Source of the DNA: Erythrobacter sp.
GTDB taxonomy: Bacteria > Pseudomonadota > Alphaproteobacteria > Sphingomonadales > Sphingomonadaceae
Length of the DNA: 64,000 nt
Direction of reading: 5' to 3'
NCBI RefSeq assembly: GCF_035194505.1
Contig: NZ_CP136573.1
Coordinates: forward strand, 310,001-374,000
Positions 50,266 to 60,171 of this stretch are shown in pieces; the first letter of the stretch is position 1, and each line of letters starts with the position of its first letter. The position numbers and the translations under genes were made by a program. The notes below the pieces were generated by a model. The model saw only the letters and a program-made list of their open reading frames with translations, was not told the DNA's origin and made no database searches.

Positions 50266-52391
50266 GCGGGCTGTCCGGTCAGATGGCGCTCGGTGTGATC
50301 ATCGTCTGGACCGTGGGCGCGCTGCTTTCGGGCGGGGCGCTGGTGTGGATGTGGCAGCTGGGCGATCCCGCGCGGCCCGATCGCAAGCCGCTGGCGATGG
50401 CCAGCGCGCTCGCCTGTGCGGCCTGTGTTTTCGGTGTGACGCTGGGGCCTGAGGATGCGTCTGCCGCGCTGGCGCTGATGGCGCGCAACCTTGCCCTCAT
50501 CGCAGCGATCTACGGCATGTTCAGCGCCGACGGGCGCGCTGCCAGTCTCAGGCCGATCCGCCCGGTGATGATCGCGCTGGTGCTGGTGCAGCTGTGCCAG
50601 CCGCTGGTGCTGGGATTGGAACTGCGCGGCGATATCCCGCCGATCGTGGCGGCGGCAGCCTTTGATGTGCGTCTGCTGATCGACATGCTGTTGGCGATCG
50701 GCGTGCTGCTGATGCTGCACAATCTCTATGCCGGGGCTGCGGGCGGTTCGCGCTATCTGATGCGCTGGTCGGTGATCGCGCTGGCGGGGATCTTCGCCTA
50801 TGATCTCAACCTTGCCACGATTGCCTATCTGGGCGGCGAATATCCCTTGCTGCTGCGCGATCTTCGCGGGGTGTTCTCCGGCCTGATGAGCGTGCTGTTC
50901 GCGCTGGGAATGAGCCCGGCGGGGCCACGGGTGCAGTTCGCGCCCTCGCGCGCGGTGACCTTCCGCACGCTCTCCTTGCTGTTGGTGGGTGGTTATCTGG
51001 CGCTGATGCTGCTGGTGGCCAAGTTCCTGCCGCTGATCGGCGGCGATTTTGCCCGCACAGCACAGGTGGTGTTCATCGGCCTGGCCGCTGGCGGCGTGGC
51101 ACTGGCATTGCCGTCGCCGCGGCTGCGCGGATGGCTGCGGGTCACGGCGAGCAAGCACTTGTTCGAACACCGTTACGATTACCGCGAGGAATGGCTGCGC
51201 TTCACCCGCACAGTGGGACGCGGCGGTGCGGGCAGCGCGAGCCTGGAGGAACGCGCGGTCAAAGCGCTCGCGGACATCACCGAAAGCCCGGCCGGCCTTT
51301 TGCTGATGCCCAACGAGGAAGCCCAGCTTGAACTGACGGCGCGCTGGAACTGGCCGACCATCGCGGTGCCTGCGATTGCCGGCGAACACCAGTTGGCGGG
51401 CCTGCTCGAACAGCACAATCTGGTTGTCGCGCTCGATGAAGCGCGCAGCGGTATCCAGCATCAGGGCGAGATTGCCTGCCTGCCCGAATGGCTGATGGAA
51501 GCCGAGGATGTCTGGGCGCTGGTACCGCTGGCCCATTTCGACCGGCTGGTCGGCGTCATCGTGCTCGCCCGCCCGCGTACGCCGCGCCGGCTGGACTGGG
51601 AGGATTTCGATCTCCTGCGCGTCGCCGGGCAGCAGCTGGCGAGTTACCTCTCGGAACAGGCGGGCCAGCAGGCACTGATGGACGCGAGCCGCTTCGACGA
51701 TTTCAACCGCCGCATGGCCTTCGTGATGCATGACATCAAGAACCTTGCGAGCCAGATGTCGCTGCTCGCCGCCAACGCTGAAAAGCACGCCGAAAACCCG
51801 GCCTTCCGCGCCGACATGCTGGTGACCTTGCGCAATTCGGCCGACAAGCTTTCGGCCCTGCTGGCGCGGCTCGGGCGCTATGGTTCGAGCCCGGTCAATG
51901 ATCTGCGCAAGATCGATCTTGCCGTGCTCGCGCGGCAGGTGGCAGACCGGTTCCGCGTAGGCCACAATGTCGCCTTGACGCGCGAGACCAGCGTTCACGT
52001 GATCGGCAATCCCGAAGCGCTCGAACAGACGCTGGTGCACCTCGTGCAGAACGCCATCGATGCGAGCGAGCCGGATAGCCCGGTCTATCTCGATGTCACC
52101 GCGGAGGGGCTGTACGGCACTGTCGAGGTGATCGATGCCGGATGCGGTATGTGCCCCGAATTCGTGCGCACCGGCCTGTTCAAGCCCTTCGTCTCGTCCA
52201 AGTCCGGTGGCTTCGGCATCGGCGCCTTCGAGGCGCGCGAGCTCGTCAAGGCGATGGGCGGGCGGGTGATGGTGGAAAGCCGCGAGGGGCTGGGCACGCG
52301 GTTCAGCGTGGTGCTGCCGCTGGCCGATGCCGCGCGCCTACTGGGCGGGCGCGAGGATGCTGACCTGAATTCTCCAACGGAGGCCGCATGA
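50262..52391 (+). CDS. prsK: PrsK, membrane histidine kinase of the PEP-CTERM system
   Basis: 709 aa from GTG 50262 (GTGA overlap). Nine or so N-terminal transmembrane helices, a GAF-like domain (about residues 300-470) and a kinase core: FVMHDIKNLASQMSLLAANAEKH (phosphorylated His), HLVQNAIDASEPD (N box), DAGCGM and GGFGIGAFEARELVKAMGG (ATP lid). It signals to PrsR, encoded next. The known locus controls exopolysaccharide and PEP-CTERM expression in other bacteria. Confidence 0.9.
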   Translation: MSGLSGQMALGVIIVWTVGALLSGGALVWMWQLGDPARPDRKPLAMASALACAACVFGVTLGPEDASAALALMARNLALIAAIYGMFSADGRAASLRPIRPVMIALVLVQLCQPLVLGLELRGDIPPIVAAAAFDVRLLIDMLLAIGVLLMLHNLYAGAAGGSRYLMRWSVIALAGIFAYDLNLATIAYLGGEYPLLLRDLRGVFSGLMSVLFALGMSPAGPRVQFAPSRAVTFRTLSLLLVGGYLALMLLVAKFLPLIGGDFARTAQVVFIGLAAGGVALALPSPRLRGWLRVTASKHLFEHRYDYREEWLRFTRTVGRGGAGSASLEERAVKALADITESPAGLLLMPNEEAQLELTARWNWPTIAVPAIAGEHQLAGLLEQHNLVVALDEARSGIQHQGEIACLPEWLMEAEDVWALVPLAHFDRLVGVIVLARPRTPRRLDWEDFDLLRVAGQQLASYLSEQAGQQALMDASRFDDFNRRMAFVMHDIKNLASQMSLLAANAEKHAENPAFRADMLVTLRNSADKLSALLARLGRYGSSPVNDLRKIDLAVLARQVADRFRVGHNVALTRETSVHVIGNPEALEQTLVHLVQNAIDASEPDSPVYLDVTAEGLYGTVEVIDAGCGMCPEFVRTGLFKPFVSSKSGGFGIGAFEARELVKAMGGRVMVESREGLGTRFSVVLPLADAARLLGGREDADLNSPTEAA

Positions 52392-53755
52392 TGGCTGACA
52401 AGAAACCCCCGCTGCTGGTGATCGAGGATGATCCGGGCCTGCAGGCGCAGCTCAAGTGGGCTTATGACGATTTCGAGGTGATCATTGCCGGCGACCGCGA
52501 TTCCGCGCTTGCCGCGTTGCGCGCAGAAATGCCGGCTGTGGTGACGCTCGATCTCGGCCTGCCACCTGATCCTGACGGGACGAGCGAAGGCTTTGCCGTG
52601 CTCGATGCGATCATGGCGCTGAAGCCCGATACCAAGGTGGTGGTGGCAAGCGGCCATGGCGCGCGCGAGAGCACCCTCAAAGCCATCGAGCGCGGGGCTT
52701 ACGATTTCTACCAGAAGCCGCTCGATATCGACGCGCTCGGCCTGATCGTGCGCCGCGCCTATAATCTCCACCAGATCGAAGCGGAGAACCGCCGCCTTGT
52801 CGCCAGCGCCAGCGCGGACAAGACCGTGCTCGGCCGCCTCATCACGGGCGCGAGGGAGATGGTGAAGGTGGCGCGCACCATCGAACGCGTGGCCAAGACC
52901 AGCGTTTCGGTGATGCTGCTGGGCGCGAGCGGGACGGGCAAGGAACTGCTCGCCAAGGGGCTCCACGATGCGAGCGACCGCGCCGATGGTCCCTTCATCG
53001 CGATCAATTGCGCCGCGATCCCCGAAAACCTCCTCGAAAGCGAGCTGTTCGGCCACGAAAAGGGCGCCTTCACCGGTGCGGTCAAGACCACCGAGGGCAA
53101 GATCGAGAGCGCCCATGGCGGCACGCTGTTCCTGGACGAGGTGGGGGACATTCCGCTGCCGCTTCAGGTCAAACTGCTGCGCTTCCTGCAGGAACGCACC
53201 ATCGAGCGGATCGGAGGGCGGCGCGCGATTGCGGTCAACACCCGCATCGTGTGCGCCACCCATCAGGATCTTGAGAGCATGATCGCGGGCGGCACGTTCC
53301 GCGAGGACCTGTTCTACCGCCTTGCCGAAATCGTCGTGCGCATCCCCGGCCTTGCCGAGCGGCACGGCGATCCGGTGCTGCTGGCGAAAGCCTTCCTCAA
53401 GCGCTTTGCCGCCGAGATGAACCCGGCCGTCACCGGCTTTGCGCCCGATGCGCTTGCGGCGATCGATGCCCATGACTGGCCGGGCAATGTCCGCGAGCTG
53501 GAAAACCGCGTGAAGCGCGCGGTGATCATGGCCGATGGCAAGCTGATCGCGGCCGAGGATCTTGATTTTAGCGGACCCGCCGAGGAAAGCGCCGATGTGC
53601 TCAACCTCAAGGCCGCGCGCGAGGCGGCAGACCGCCGGGTGATCCGCCACGCCTTGTCGCGCAGCGAGGGCAATATCTCCAGCACCGCAAAGCTGCTCGG
53701 CATCAGCCGTCCGACGCTTTATGACCTCATCAAGCAGTATGATCTTCAGGCCTAG
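52388..53755 (+). CDS. prsR: PrsR, sigma54-dependent response regulator of the PEP-CTERM system
   Basis: 455 aa. The receiver domain has TLDLGLPPDPDG (phosphoacceptor Asp); the AAA+ domain has GASGTGKELLAKGL, the GAFTGAV sigma54-contact loop, LFLDEVGDIPLPLQVKLLRFLQE and REDLFYRLAEIVVRIPGL; the Fis-type HTH is NISSTAKLLGISRPTLYDLI. It activates RpoN-dependent genes on phosphorylation by PrsK. ATGA overlap with prsK. Start ATG 52388 or 52391. Confidence 0.92.
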   Translation: MMADKKPPLLVIEDDPGLQAQLKWAYDDFEVIIAGDRDSALAALRAEMPAVVTLDLGLPPDPDGTSEGFAVLDAIMALKPDTKVVVASGHGARESTLKAIERGAYDFYQKPLDIDALGLIVRRAYNLHQIEAENRRLVASASADKTVLGRLITGAREMVKVARTIERVAKTSVSVMLLGASGTGKELLAKGLHDASDRADGPFIAINCAAIPENLLESELFGHEKGAFTGAVKTTEGKIESAHGGTLFLDEVGDIPLPLQVKLLRFLQERTIERIGGRRAIAVNTRIVCATHQDLESMIAGGTFREDLFYRLAEIVVRIPGLAERHGDPVLLAKAFLKRFAAEMNPAVTGFAPDALAAIDAHDWPGNVRELENRVKRAVIMADGKLIAAEDLDFSGPAEESADVLNLKAAREAADRRVIRHALSRSEGNISSTAKLLGISRPTLYDLIKQYDLQA

Positions 53756-55214
53756 AGCAAGAACCGCGCTGTTCGCGCTGGCACTGGCACTGGCGGGCTG
53801 CAGCAGCGAACCTGCGAGCCGCAACGGCGCGGTGTCGGGCGGTGCGCAGTTCGTGAAGCTGGTGCGCGATGCCGATGCTGCGATGGCGGGCGGAGCCTTG
53901 CCCGAGGCCGGGCGGCTGCTTGACGAAGCGCGGGAGCTTGAGCCCGACAATCCCGATCTCTGGGTCGGCATTGCCCGTCTGCGCTTTCGCGGCGGCGAGC
54001 ATCTGACCGCGATCGAGGCTGCGGACCGGGCGCTGGCGCTCGGCCCCGACCATGCGCCTGCGCTGCTGATGCGTGCGCTGATGGTGCGCGATGCGCACGG
54101 ACGGGCAGATAGCCTGCCGTGGTTCGAGGCCGCGGTGGCGGCAGATCCCGGCTATGTCGACGCGCGCGCGGAATATGCCGCGACGCTCGGCGATCTCGGA
54201 CGGCATCGCGAGATGCTTGCTGCCGTGCGAGCGCTCGCCGAAATTGCCCCCGATGACGCCCGCGTGTTCTATTATCAGGCAGTACTGGCGCAGCGCGGCG
54301 GCGAGCCAGTGCTGGCGCGCAGCCTGCTGGAGCGCAGCGGCATGGCCACAGACGGCGTGCCCGCCGCGCTGATGCTGGCAGCGCTGATCGATCTCGATCA
54401 GGGCAACCATGCAAGCGCTGCCGAAACGCTCGATGCCCTCAGCCAGCGCCAACCGGCCAATGTGCGGTTGCGCGATCTGCTGGCCCGCGCCTTGCTGCTG
54501 GGCGGGCGCGAAGCGGAACTGGTGACGCGCTTTGCTCCCGAAGCTGCAAGGCCCGAGGCCTCGCGCTATCTGCTGACGCTGCTGGCCCGTGCCCATGAGC
54601 GCCTTGGCGACCGGGCAGCGGCAGCGCCCTTGCTGGAGCGCGCTGCACGCCAATCCGATGGGGCGCTTATGCTCGCCGACCGGCCCGGGCTGCCTTTGCC
54701 AACCGCCGGCCTGCGTCAGGCGGCGGCGTCAGCGGGCTGGGGCACGGCTGCGATGGATGCGCAGGCGTTGCGCGGCCGCTTTCCGGCTTCGGCCGATATC
54801 GCCGTGCTGGCTGGCGATACGCAGCTTGGCGGCGGCAATGCCGTCGCTGCGCTCGAGGCCTATGCGCTTGCGGCAAGGGTGCGGCGCCCCTGGGTGCTGA
54901 CCCGCAAGGCGGTGTTTGCCTATCGGCAGGCGGGCGACGATGCTGCGGCGGACACCTTGCTCGCCCGCCATGTCGCTGGCGAGCCGCAAAATGTTGCAGG
55001 CCTCACTGCGCTGGCCCAGGCCTTGGCGCAGCGCGGCGATTGGCAGCGCGCGGCGATGTTGCTCGATCACGCGATTGCGCTCGGCGGCGGGCATGATCCG
55101 GTGGTGCTGGCCCTGCGCAGCAAGACAGCGCGCAAGCTTGGGCAGGGCGATCTGGCTGCAATGCTGGCCGCTGCCCATGCCGATCTCCACCCTGCCTCGC
55201 TCGTAAAGCCTTAG
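53739..55214 (+). CDS. TPR-repeat lipoprotein
   Basis: 491 aa from ATG 53739, overlapping prsR by 17 nt. FRPRARTALFALALALAGCSSE is a lipoprotein signal with Cys at the lipobox. The rest is a series of tetratricopeptide repeats (AGGALPEAGRLLDEARELEPDNPDLWVGIARLRFRGG and so on). A TPR protein with this position is common next to prsKR loci in exosortase systems, where it may help in surface-polysaccharide handling (inference). Confidence 0.85.
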   Translation: MIFRPRARTALFALALALAGCSSEPASRNGAVSGGAQFVKLVRDADAAMAGGALPEAGRLLDEARELEPDNPDLWVGIARLRFRGGEHLTAIEAADRALALGPDHAPALLMRALMVRDAHGRADSLPWFEAAVAADPGYVDARAEYAATLGDLGRHREMLAAVRALAEIAPDDARVFYYQAVLAQRGGEPVLARSLLERSGMATDGVPAALMLAALIDLDQGNHASAAETLDALSQRQPANVRLRDLLARALLLGGREAELVTRFAPEAARPEASRYLLTLLARAHERLGDRAAAAPLLERAARQSDGALMLADRPGLPLPTAGLRQAAASAGWGTAAMDAQALRGRFPASADIAVLAGDTQLGGGNAVAALEAYALAARVRRPWVLTRKAVFAYRQAGDDAAADTLLARHVAGEPQNVAGLTALAQALAQRGDWQRAAMLLDHAIALGGGHDPVVLALRSKTARKLGQGDLAAMLAAAHADLHPASLVKP

Positions 55215-55247
55215 GCTCGACAATCGCTGCGTTGGCGGGCAGGGCGC

Positions 55248-56216
55248 ATGGCCATGCTGCTGCGCCGCCTTCCGCTGCTGACCGATCCGATGATCGCCGT
55301 GCTGGTCATCACCACCACGCTCGCACTGGTGCTGCCCGCGACCGGCGAGGAGCGGACGATTGCGACCCACATTTCCAATGGCGGGATATTCCTGCTGTTC
55401 CTCGTCAACGGCATGCGCATCCGTCGTAGCGAGATCGCGCGGGGCATGGCCAACTGGCGCTTTTTCGGGCCGCTGATGCTGTTCGTCTTCGGCGCCATGG
55501 CGCTGGCCGGCGTGGGCTTTGCCAGCATTGCAACGGGGGTGTTGCCGCCGCTGGTGGCGCTGGGTTTCATCTATCTGGGTTGCCTTCCTTCGACCATCCA
55601 GTCGGCCACCTCCTACACCAGTCTTGCCCATGGCAACGTTGCGCTCGCGGTGGTCGGCGCGGCGCTGATCAATATCGCCGGGGTGTTTATCAGCGCGCCG
55701 CTCTTCGCGGTGCTGGGCGGCGGCGGGGCAGGCACCATCGGCACCGAAGCGGTGCTGCGCATCGGGCTGATCCTCGTGCTGCCCTTCGTTATCGGGCAGG
55801 CGGTGCAGCCATGGGTGATCGACCGGCTCGCGGATCAACGCGCGCGGATCGTCTGGCTCGACCGGTCGGTGATCGGGCTGGCGGTCTATGTCGCGTTCTC
55901 GGGCGCGGTCGAGCAGGGGCTCGCGCGGATGTTTGCACTCGCCGACTGGGCGGTGCTGGTGGCGCTGGTACTGTTGCTGTTGGCGCTGGCGCTGGGGGCG
56001 GCATGGACATTGGGCGGGTTGCTCGGCCTGCCACGCGCGGACCGCATCACCTTCCTGTTCGCCGGATCACAGAAGAGCGTGGCGACTGGCGCGCCGCTCG
56101 CCGCGATCCTGTTTCCGCCCGCAGCCGCAGGCTTCGTGATCGCGCCGCTGCTGCTCTATCACCTTGCCCAGCTGGTGCTGGCTGCCCCGCTCGCCGCGCG
56201 GCTGGCGCGCGGTTAG
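55248..56216 (+). CDS. Bile-acid:sodium symporter-like (SBF-like) membrane transporter
   Basis: 322 aa with about ten transmembrane helices, including FIYLGCLPSTIQSATSYTSLAHGNVALAVVGAALINIAGVFIS and FLFAGSQKSVATGAPLAAILFP, the two crossing motifs of the SBF/BASS fold (SBF-like, YfeH-type). It probably moves an organic anion with sodium; the substrate is not known. It starts 34 bp after the TPR gene and may be co-transcribed. Confidence 0.88.
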   Translation: MAMLLRRLPLLTDPMIAVLVITTTLALVLPATGEERTIATHISNGGIFLLFLVNGMRIRRSEIARGMANWRFFGPLMLFVFGAMALAGVGFASIATGVLPPLVALGFIYLGCLPSTIQSATSYTSLAHGNVALAVVGAALINIAGVFISAPLFAVLGGGGAGTIGTEAVLRIGLILVLPFVIGQAVQPWVIDRLADQRARIVWLDRSVIGLAVYVAFSGAVEQGLARMFALADWAVLVALVLLLLALALGAAWTLGGLLGLPRADRITFLFAGSQKSVATGAPLAAILFPPAAAGFVIAPLLLYHLAQLVLAAPLAARLARG

Positions 56217-56358
56217 GCTGCACACGACATTCAGATGATGGCGCGCCGAAAATGGTGCGATTTCAGGACCCGGAGCGCAGCGGCCTTACTGGCCGTGAGC
56301 ACCGGAAGCCCGAAAACGGGCCATTTGCAGGGCGTCAGGGCTGAATGCCGGGTGTAGC

Positions 56359-57402
56359 CTAGCCTTCGGCCTTCTGGTGGCGCACAGACCACCAGAAGGA
56401 CAGGCCGATCAGGATTGCGCCGATCAGGCCGGTGATCGTCTCGGGGATATGCACCACGGCCGAGACCAGCATGATCGCACCCAGCACCACGATCGCCCAG
56501 AAGGCGCCATGTTCAAGGTAGCGGTATTCCGCCAGCGTCCCCTGCTTGACAAGATGCACCGTCATCGAGCGCACGAACATCGCACCGATCGAAAGGCCGA
56601 GCGCGATCACGATCATGTTGTTCGAGAGGGCAAAGGCGCCGATCACCCCGTCGAAGCTGAAGCTTGCATCGAGGATGTTGAGATAGAGGAACCCGCCAAA
56701 GCCGCTGCGCACCACCGCGCCTGCCAGCCTTGCGGCCTCCTCGCGCATTTCAAGCCAGTGGCTCACCGCTTCCACCGCGATGAAGGTGACAAGGCCAAGC
56801 ATGCCCGAGACAAGGAAAGTGTGGGCATCTTCCACCGGCAGCAGCGCCGAGATACCCCACATGCCGAGCAGGAGGATCGCGATCTCGATCGCGGGCAGGT
56901 TCGACACCTTCGACAGCGCGCGCTCGATGGCGCCGATCCAGTGCACGTCCTTGTCGGCGTCGAAGAAGAACTTCATCCCCACCATCGCGAGAAAGGCTCC
57001 GCCGAAACCGGCGATGCCGATATGGGCTGAACTCACGAGCCGTTCGTATTCGGCCGGCTTGTTGAGCGACAGGTCGAGCGCTTCCATCGGGCCGATCCCG
57101 GCCGCAATCGCGACAATCGCCAGCGGGAAGACTATCCGCATCCCGAACACCGCAAAGGCGATCCCCCAGGTGAGGAAGCGCTTCTGCCAGACCTCGTCCA
57201 TTTCCTTCAGCACCGAGGCATTGACCACGGCATTGTCGAAGCTGAGCGAGACTTCCAGCACCGAGAGGATCACCACGATCCACAGCACCTGCGCCATGCC
57301 GACCAGCGTGCCCTGACTGACGAAGCCGTAGTACCCGGCAAGCGCAAGGCAGATGGCGGTGAAGATGACGGAGAAACCGTAATAGCGAAGCAGCGTCTGC
57401 AT
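56359..57402 (-). CDS. DUF475 (TerC-like) membrane protein
   Basis: 347 aa, with eight or so transmembrane helices and Asp-containing segments SVLEVSLSFDNAVVNASVLKEM and DASFSFDGVIGAFALSNN, the repeated FDN/FDG pairs of the TerC/DUF475 superfamily. These proteins have been linked to metal-ion or tellurite handling. The gene is convergent with the SBF transporter; panB is upstream on the same strand. Role unknown, probably metal transport. Confidence 0.88.
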   Translation of the reverse strand: MQTLLRYYGFSVIFTAICLALAGYYGFVSQGTLVGMAQVLWIVVILSVLEVSLSFDNAVVNASVLKEMDEVWQKRFLTWGIAFAVFGMRIVFPLAIVAIAAGIGPMEALDLSLNKPAEYERLVSSAHIGIAGFGGAFLAMVGMKFFFDADKDVHWIGAIERALSKVSNLPAIEIAILLLGMWGISALLPVEDAHTFLVSGMLGLVTFIAVEAVSHWLEMREEAARLAGAVVRSGFGGFLYLNILDASFSFDGVIGAFALSNNMIVIALGLSIGAMFVRSMTVHLVKQGTLAEYRYLEHGAFWAIVVLGAIMLVSAVVHIPETITGLIGAILIGLSFWWSVRHQKAEG

Positions 57403-57440
57403 GGCTGGTGTCTTGAGCCTTGTAATGGGGAGGGGGGAAT

Positions 57441-58313
57441 TCAGCTCTTGGGCTGATAGGTCTGGTCTTCGCCGGGGAAGGCGCGGCTGCGCACTTCCTC
57501 GGCATAGCGGGCCACGGTGCGGTCGATCACCCCGGCGATGTCTTCATAACGCTTCACGAAACGCGGCACGCGTTCGAACATGCCGAGCATGTCTTCGGTG
57601 ACAAGCACCTGCCCGTCGCACTGGGCCGAAGCGCCGATGCCGATGGTGGGGCAGGAGACCGCCTTGGTGGCGGCAATCGCGATCGGCTCGACCACGCCTT
57701 CGACGACGATGGCAAAGGCGCCGGCTGCGTCGAGGGCCTTTGCATCCGAGACGATCTTTTCCGCCTCGGCATCCGAGCGGCCGCGCGCGCCATAACCGCC
57801 GAGCACGTTCACCGCCTGCGGGGTGAGGCCGACGTGGCCCATCACCGGAATGCCGCGGCTATTCAGGAACTCCACCGTCGGCGCCATCGCTGCCCCGCCT
57901 TCGAGCTTCACTGCCGCAGCACCCGTGGCCTTGAGCAGGAAGGCAGCGCTCTCGAAAGCCTGCTGCGGCGATGCTTCGTAGGAGCCGAAAGGCATGTCGA
58001 CCACGACCACCGAATGATACGAGCCGCGCACCACTGCCGCGCCGTGATTGGCCATCATCTCCAGCGTCACCGGAATGGTCGAGGGCAGGCCATAGATCAC
58101 CTGTCCGAGGGAATCGCCCACCAGCAGCAGATCGCAATGCGCGTCCAGCAACTGCGCCTGCCGCGCGGTGTAGGCGGTGAGCATCACCAGTGGCTCGGCC
58201 GTGACGCCGTCTGTCTTGCGCGCCCGGATGCCGGGCACGGTCAGCCGCCGCATCGGCGCCGGGGTGGGGTTGGCACGGCTGGTGCTGGTGTCGAGCTGGA
58301 AGGTCGTGGACAT
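57441..58313 (-). CDS. panB: PanB, ketopantoate hydroxymethyltransferase
   Basis: 290 aa from ATG 58313. It makes ketopantoate for coenzyme A. LVMLTAYTARQAQLLDAHCDLLLVGDSLGQVIYG, VVVDMPFGSY (Mg site), AAVKLEGG, GIPVMGHVGLTPQAVNVLGGYGARGR and CPTIGIGAS are all canonical. It is about 25 aa longer at the N-terminus than the common form. The next gene on this strand (DUF475) starts 38 bp downstream of the stop. Confidence 0.94.
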   Translation of the reverse strand: MSTTFQLDTSTSRANPTPAPMRRLTVPGIRARKTDGVTAEPLVMLTAYTARQAQLLDAHCDLLLVGDSLGQVIYGLPSTIPVTLEMMANHGAAVVRGSYHSVVVVDMPFGSYEASPQQAFESAAFLLKATGAAAVKLEGGAAMAPTVEFLNSRGIPVMGHVGLTPQAVNVLGGYGARGRSDAEAEKIVSDAKALDAAGAFAIVVEGVVEPIAIAATKAVSCPTIGIGASAQCDGQVLVTEDMLGMFERVPRFVKRYEDIAGVIDRTVARYAEEVRSRAFPGEDQTYQPKS

Positions 58314-58507
58314 GGGGGAAGCGTCTAGCCGCTGTCGCCTGCGGGGGAAAGAGCGCGCTTTACCGCTTGTGTTGCGAGCCTGTTGCGCTAGCGTTACGGC
58401 CATTCGGTCGCGAGGCGGGCGCCCTTGCGATCAATGGGAGATCTATTCCAGATGTTTCTTGACAGGATCAAGCCGCGCGCCGCGCAGGCGTGCAGGGGAG
58501 AATTGTA

Positions 58508-60070
58508 ATGGCGAGCACACCCCGGAAGGGCGTTATGGAGCGCATGTTCGCGCGCAAGTCGATTGCGCAGGTCCAGCGCGAGAGCGAGACGAGCGAACTC
58601 AAGCGCTCGCTCGGAAAGTGGAACCTGCTGCTGCTGGGCGTGGGCTGCATCATCGGGGCGGGCATCTTCGTGCGCACCGGCAGTGCCGCGGCACTTCACG
58701 CCGGCCCGGCCGTGCTGCTGAGCTTCGTGGTGGCAGGCATCGTCTGTGCCTTTGCCGGCCTTTGCTATGCCGAGCTGTCCTCGACCCTGCCGGTCTCGGG
58801 TTCGGCCTATACCTACAGCTACACCACGCTGGGTGAATTCGTGGCGTGGATCATGGGCGCGCTGCTGCTGCTCGAATATGGTCTGGCCGCATCGGTGGTC
58901 GCCGTGGGCTGGTCCGGCTATGTCGTCAGTCTGCTGGCGGATTTCGGCCTTGTCATCCCGCCGCAGTTCACCGGTCCTGCGGGCTACACCCTGATGAAGG
59001 ATGGCGCGCCGGTGCTGATCGACGGTCAGACGGTGACGACGCTCTTCAACCTTCCCGCCTTCCTGATCTGCATGGTGCTTGCGCTGCTGCTGGTGGTGGG
59101 CGTTTCGGAAAGCGCCAAGGTCAACAACGCGATTGTCGCGATCAAGGTGAGCGTGCTGGCTGCGTTCATTCTGGTCGGCGGAGCAATCGTGCTGAGCAAT
59201 CTGCCCACTCTGATGGCTGAAAACTGGGTTCCGTTCATTCCTGAAAACACCGGTCCGGGCGAGTTCGGGATCGACGGGATCATGCGTGCCGCCTCGATCG
59301 TGTTCTTCGCCTATATCGGCTTCGAGGCGGTCTCGACTGCCGGCCAGGAAGCCAAGGACCCCGCCAAGGACATGCCCTTCGGCATCATCGGTTCGCTGGT
59401 CGTCTGCACGGTGATCTACATGCTGGTCGCCGCGATCATGACGCTGCTGGTCGACTACCGCACGCTCAACGTGCCCGATCCGGTTGCGGTCGTGGTCGAC
59501 AATTTCGGCGCGCAGTGGGGCTGGCTTGCCAAGATCATCAAGGTGGGGGCGATCATCGGCCTTACCTCGGTGGTGCTGGTGCTGATGTACGCGCAGACCC
59601 GCATCTTCTACACCATGGCCCGCGACGGCTTGCTGCCCAAGGTGTTCAGCAATGTTCACCCGCGTTTCCACACTCCGGCGCTCAACACTGTGGTGGTGGG
59701 CCTGGTGACGGCGGTGGCTGCCGGCTTCTTCGACATCAACGTGCTGGGCGACATGACCTCGGTCGGCACGCTCGCGGCGTTTGCGATCGTGTGCCTCTCG
59801 GTGATCTACCTGCGCCGTGCCGCGCCGGAACTGCCGCGCGGGTTCAAGGTGCCGCTCTATCCGGTGCTGCCGGTGCTGGGCATCCTGTCCTGCGTCTATC
59901 TGATCACCACTGTTCCGCTGAACGTGCTGATGTTCTTCGCCTACTTCATGGTAGGGGCGGTTGCGCTCTATTTTGTCTACGGGCTGCGCAATTCGAACCT
60001 GCAGCACGGCGAACCGCAGGACGACGCGCCCGACATGGGCGAGTTTCCGGGGCCGGTGATCGAAGACTGA
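58508..60070 (+). CDS. Amino-acid permease of the APC superfamily
   Basis: 520 aa from ATG 58508. Twelve or so transmembrane helices. LGVGCIIGAGIFVRTGSAAALHAGPAVLLSF is the unwound first helix typical of APC transporters, and VFFAYIGFEAVSTAGQEAKDPAKDMPFGIIGSL, the sixth, binds substrate. It resembles cationic amino-acid transporters (YfnA/CAT-like). The substrate is not determined. Stands alone between panB and imuA. Confidence 0.9.
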   Translation: MASTPRKGVMERMFARKSIAQVQRESETSELKRSLGKWNLLLLGVGCIIGAGIFVRTGSAAALHAGPAVLLSFVVAGIVCAFAGLCYAELSSTLPVSGSAYTYSYTTLGEFVAWIMGALLLLEYGLAASVVAVGWSGYVVSLLADFGLVIPPQFTGPAGYTLMKDGAPVLIDGQTVTTLFNLPAFLICMVLALLLVVGVSESAKVNNAIVAIKVSVLAAFILVGGAIVLSNLPTLMAENWVPFIPENTGPGEFGIDGIMRAASIVFFAYIGFEAVSTAGQEAKDPAKDMPFGIIGSLVVCTVIYMLVAAIMTLLVDYRTLNVPDPVAVVVDNFGAQWGWLAKIIKVGAIIGLTSVVLVLMYAQTRIFYTMARDGLLPKVFSNVHPRFHTPALNTVVVGLVTAVAAGFFDINVLGDMTSVGTLAAFAIVCLSVIYLRRAAPELPRGFKVPLYPVLPVLGILSCVYLITTVPLNVLMFFAYFMVGAVALYFVYGLRNSNLQHGEPQDDAPDMGEFPGPVIED

Positions 60071-60134
60071 TCAGCCTTTCCGGCTGGAATTGCAGGGCGC
60101 GGGGAGCGGATATGCGCTTCCCGCGCCCTTTGCA

Positions 60135-60169
60135 TTGCAACGCCGCCGATTTTGGAACATAATGCGAAC
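60135..60169 (+). promoter_or_regulatory. SOS promoter of imuA with LexA box over the -10 and start
   Basis: TTGCAA (60135-60140), 17-bp spacer, CATAAT (60158-60163). GAAC-ATAATGC-GAAC (60155-60169) is the reverse of GTTC-N7-GTTC, the alphaproteobacterial LexA site. It overlaps the -10 and ends 2 bp before the imuA ATG. Confidence 0.85.
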
Positions 60170-60171
60170 AT

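Noticed and set aside
58394..60007. A 537-codon minus-strand frame opposite the amino-acid permease
   Set aside because: Low-complexity His/Arg/Asp composition with no motif; antisense of a well-supported transporter.
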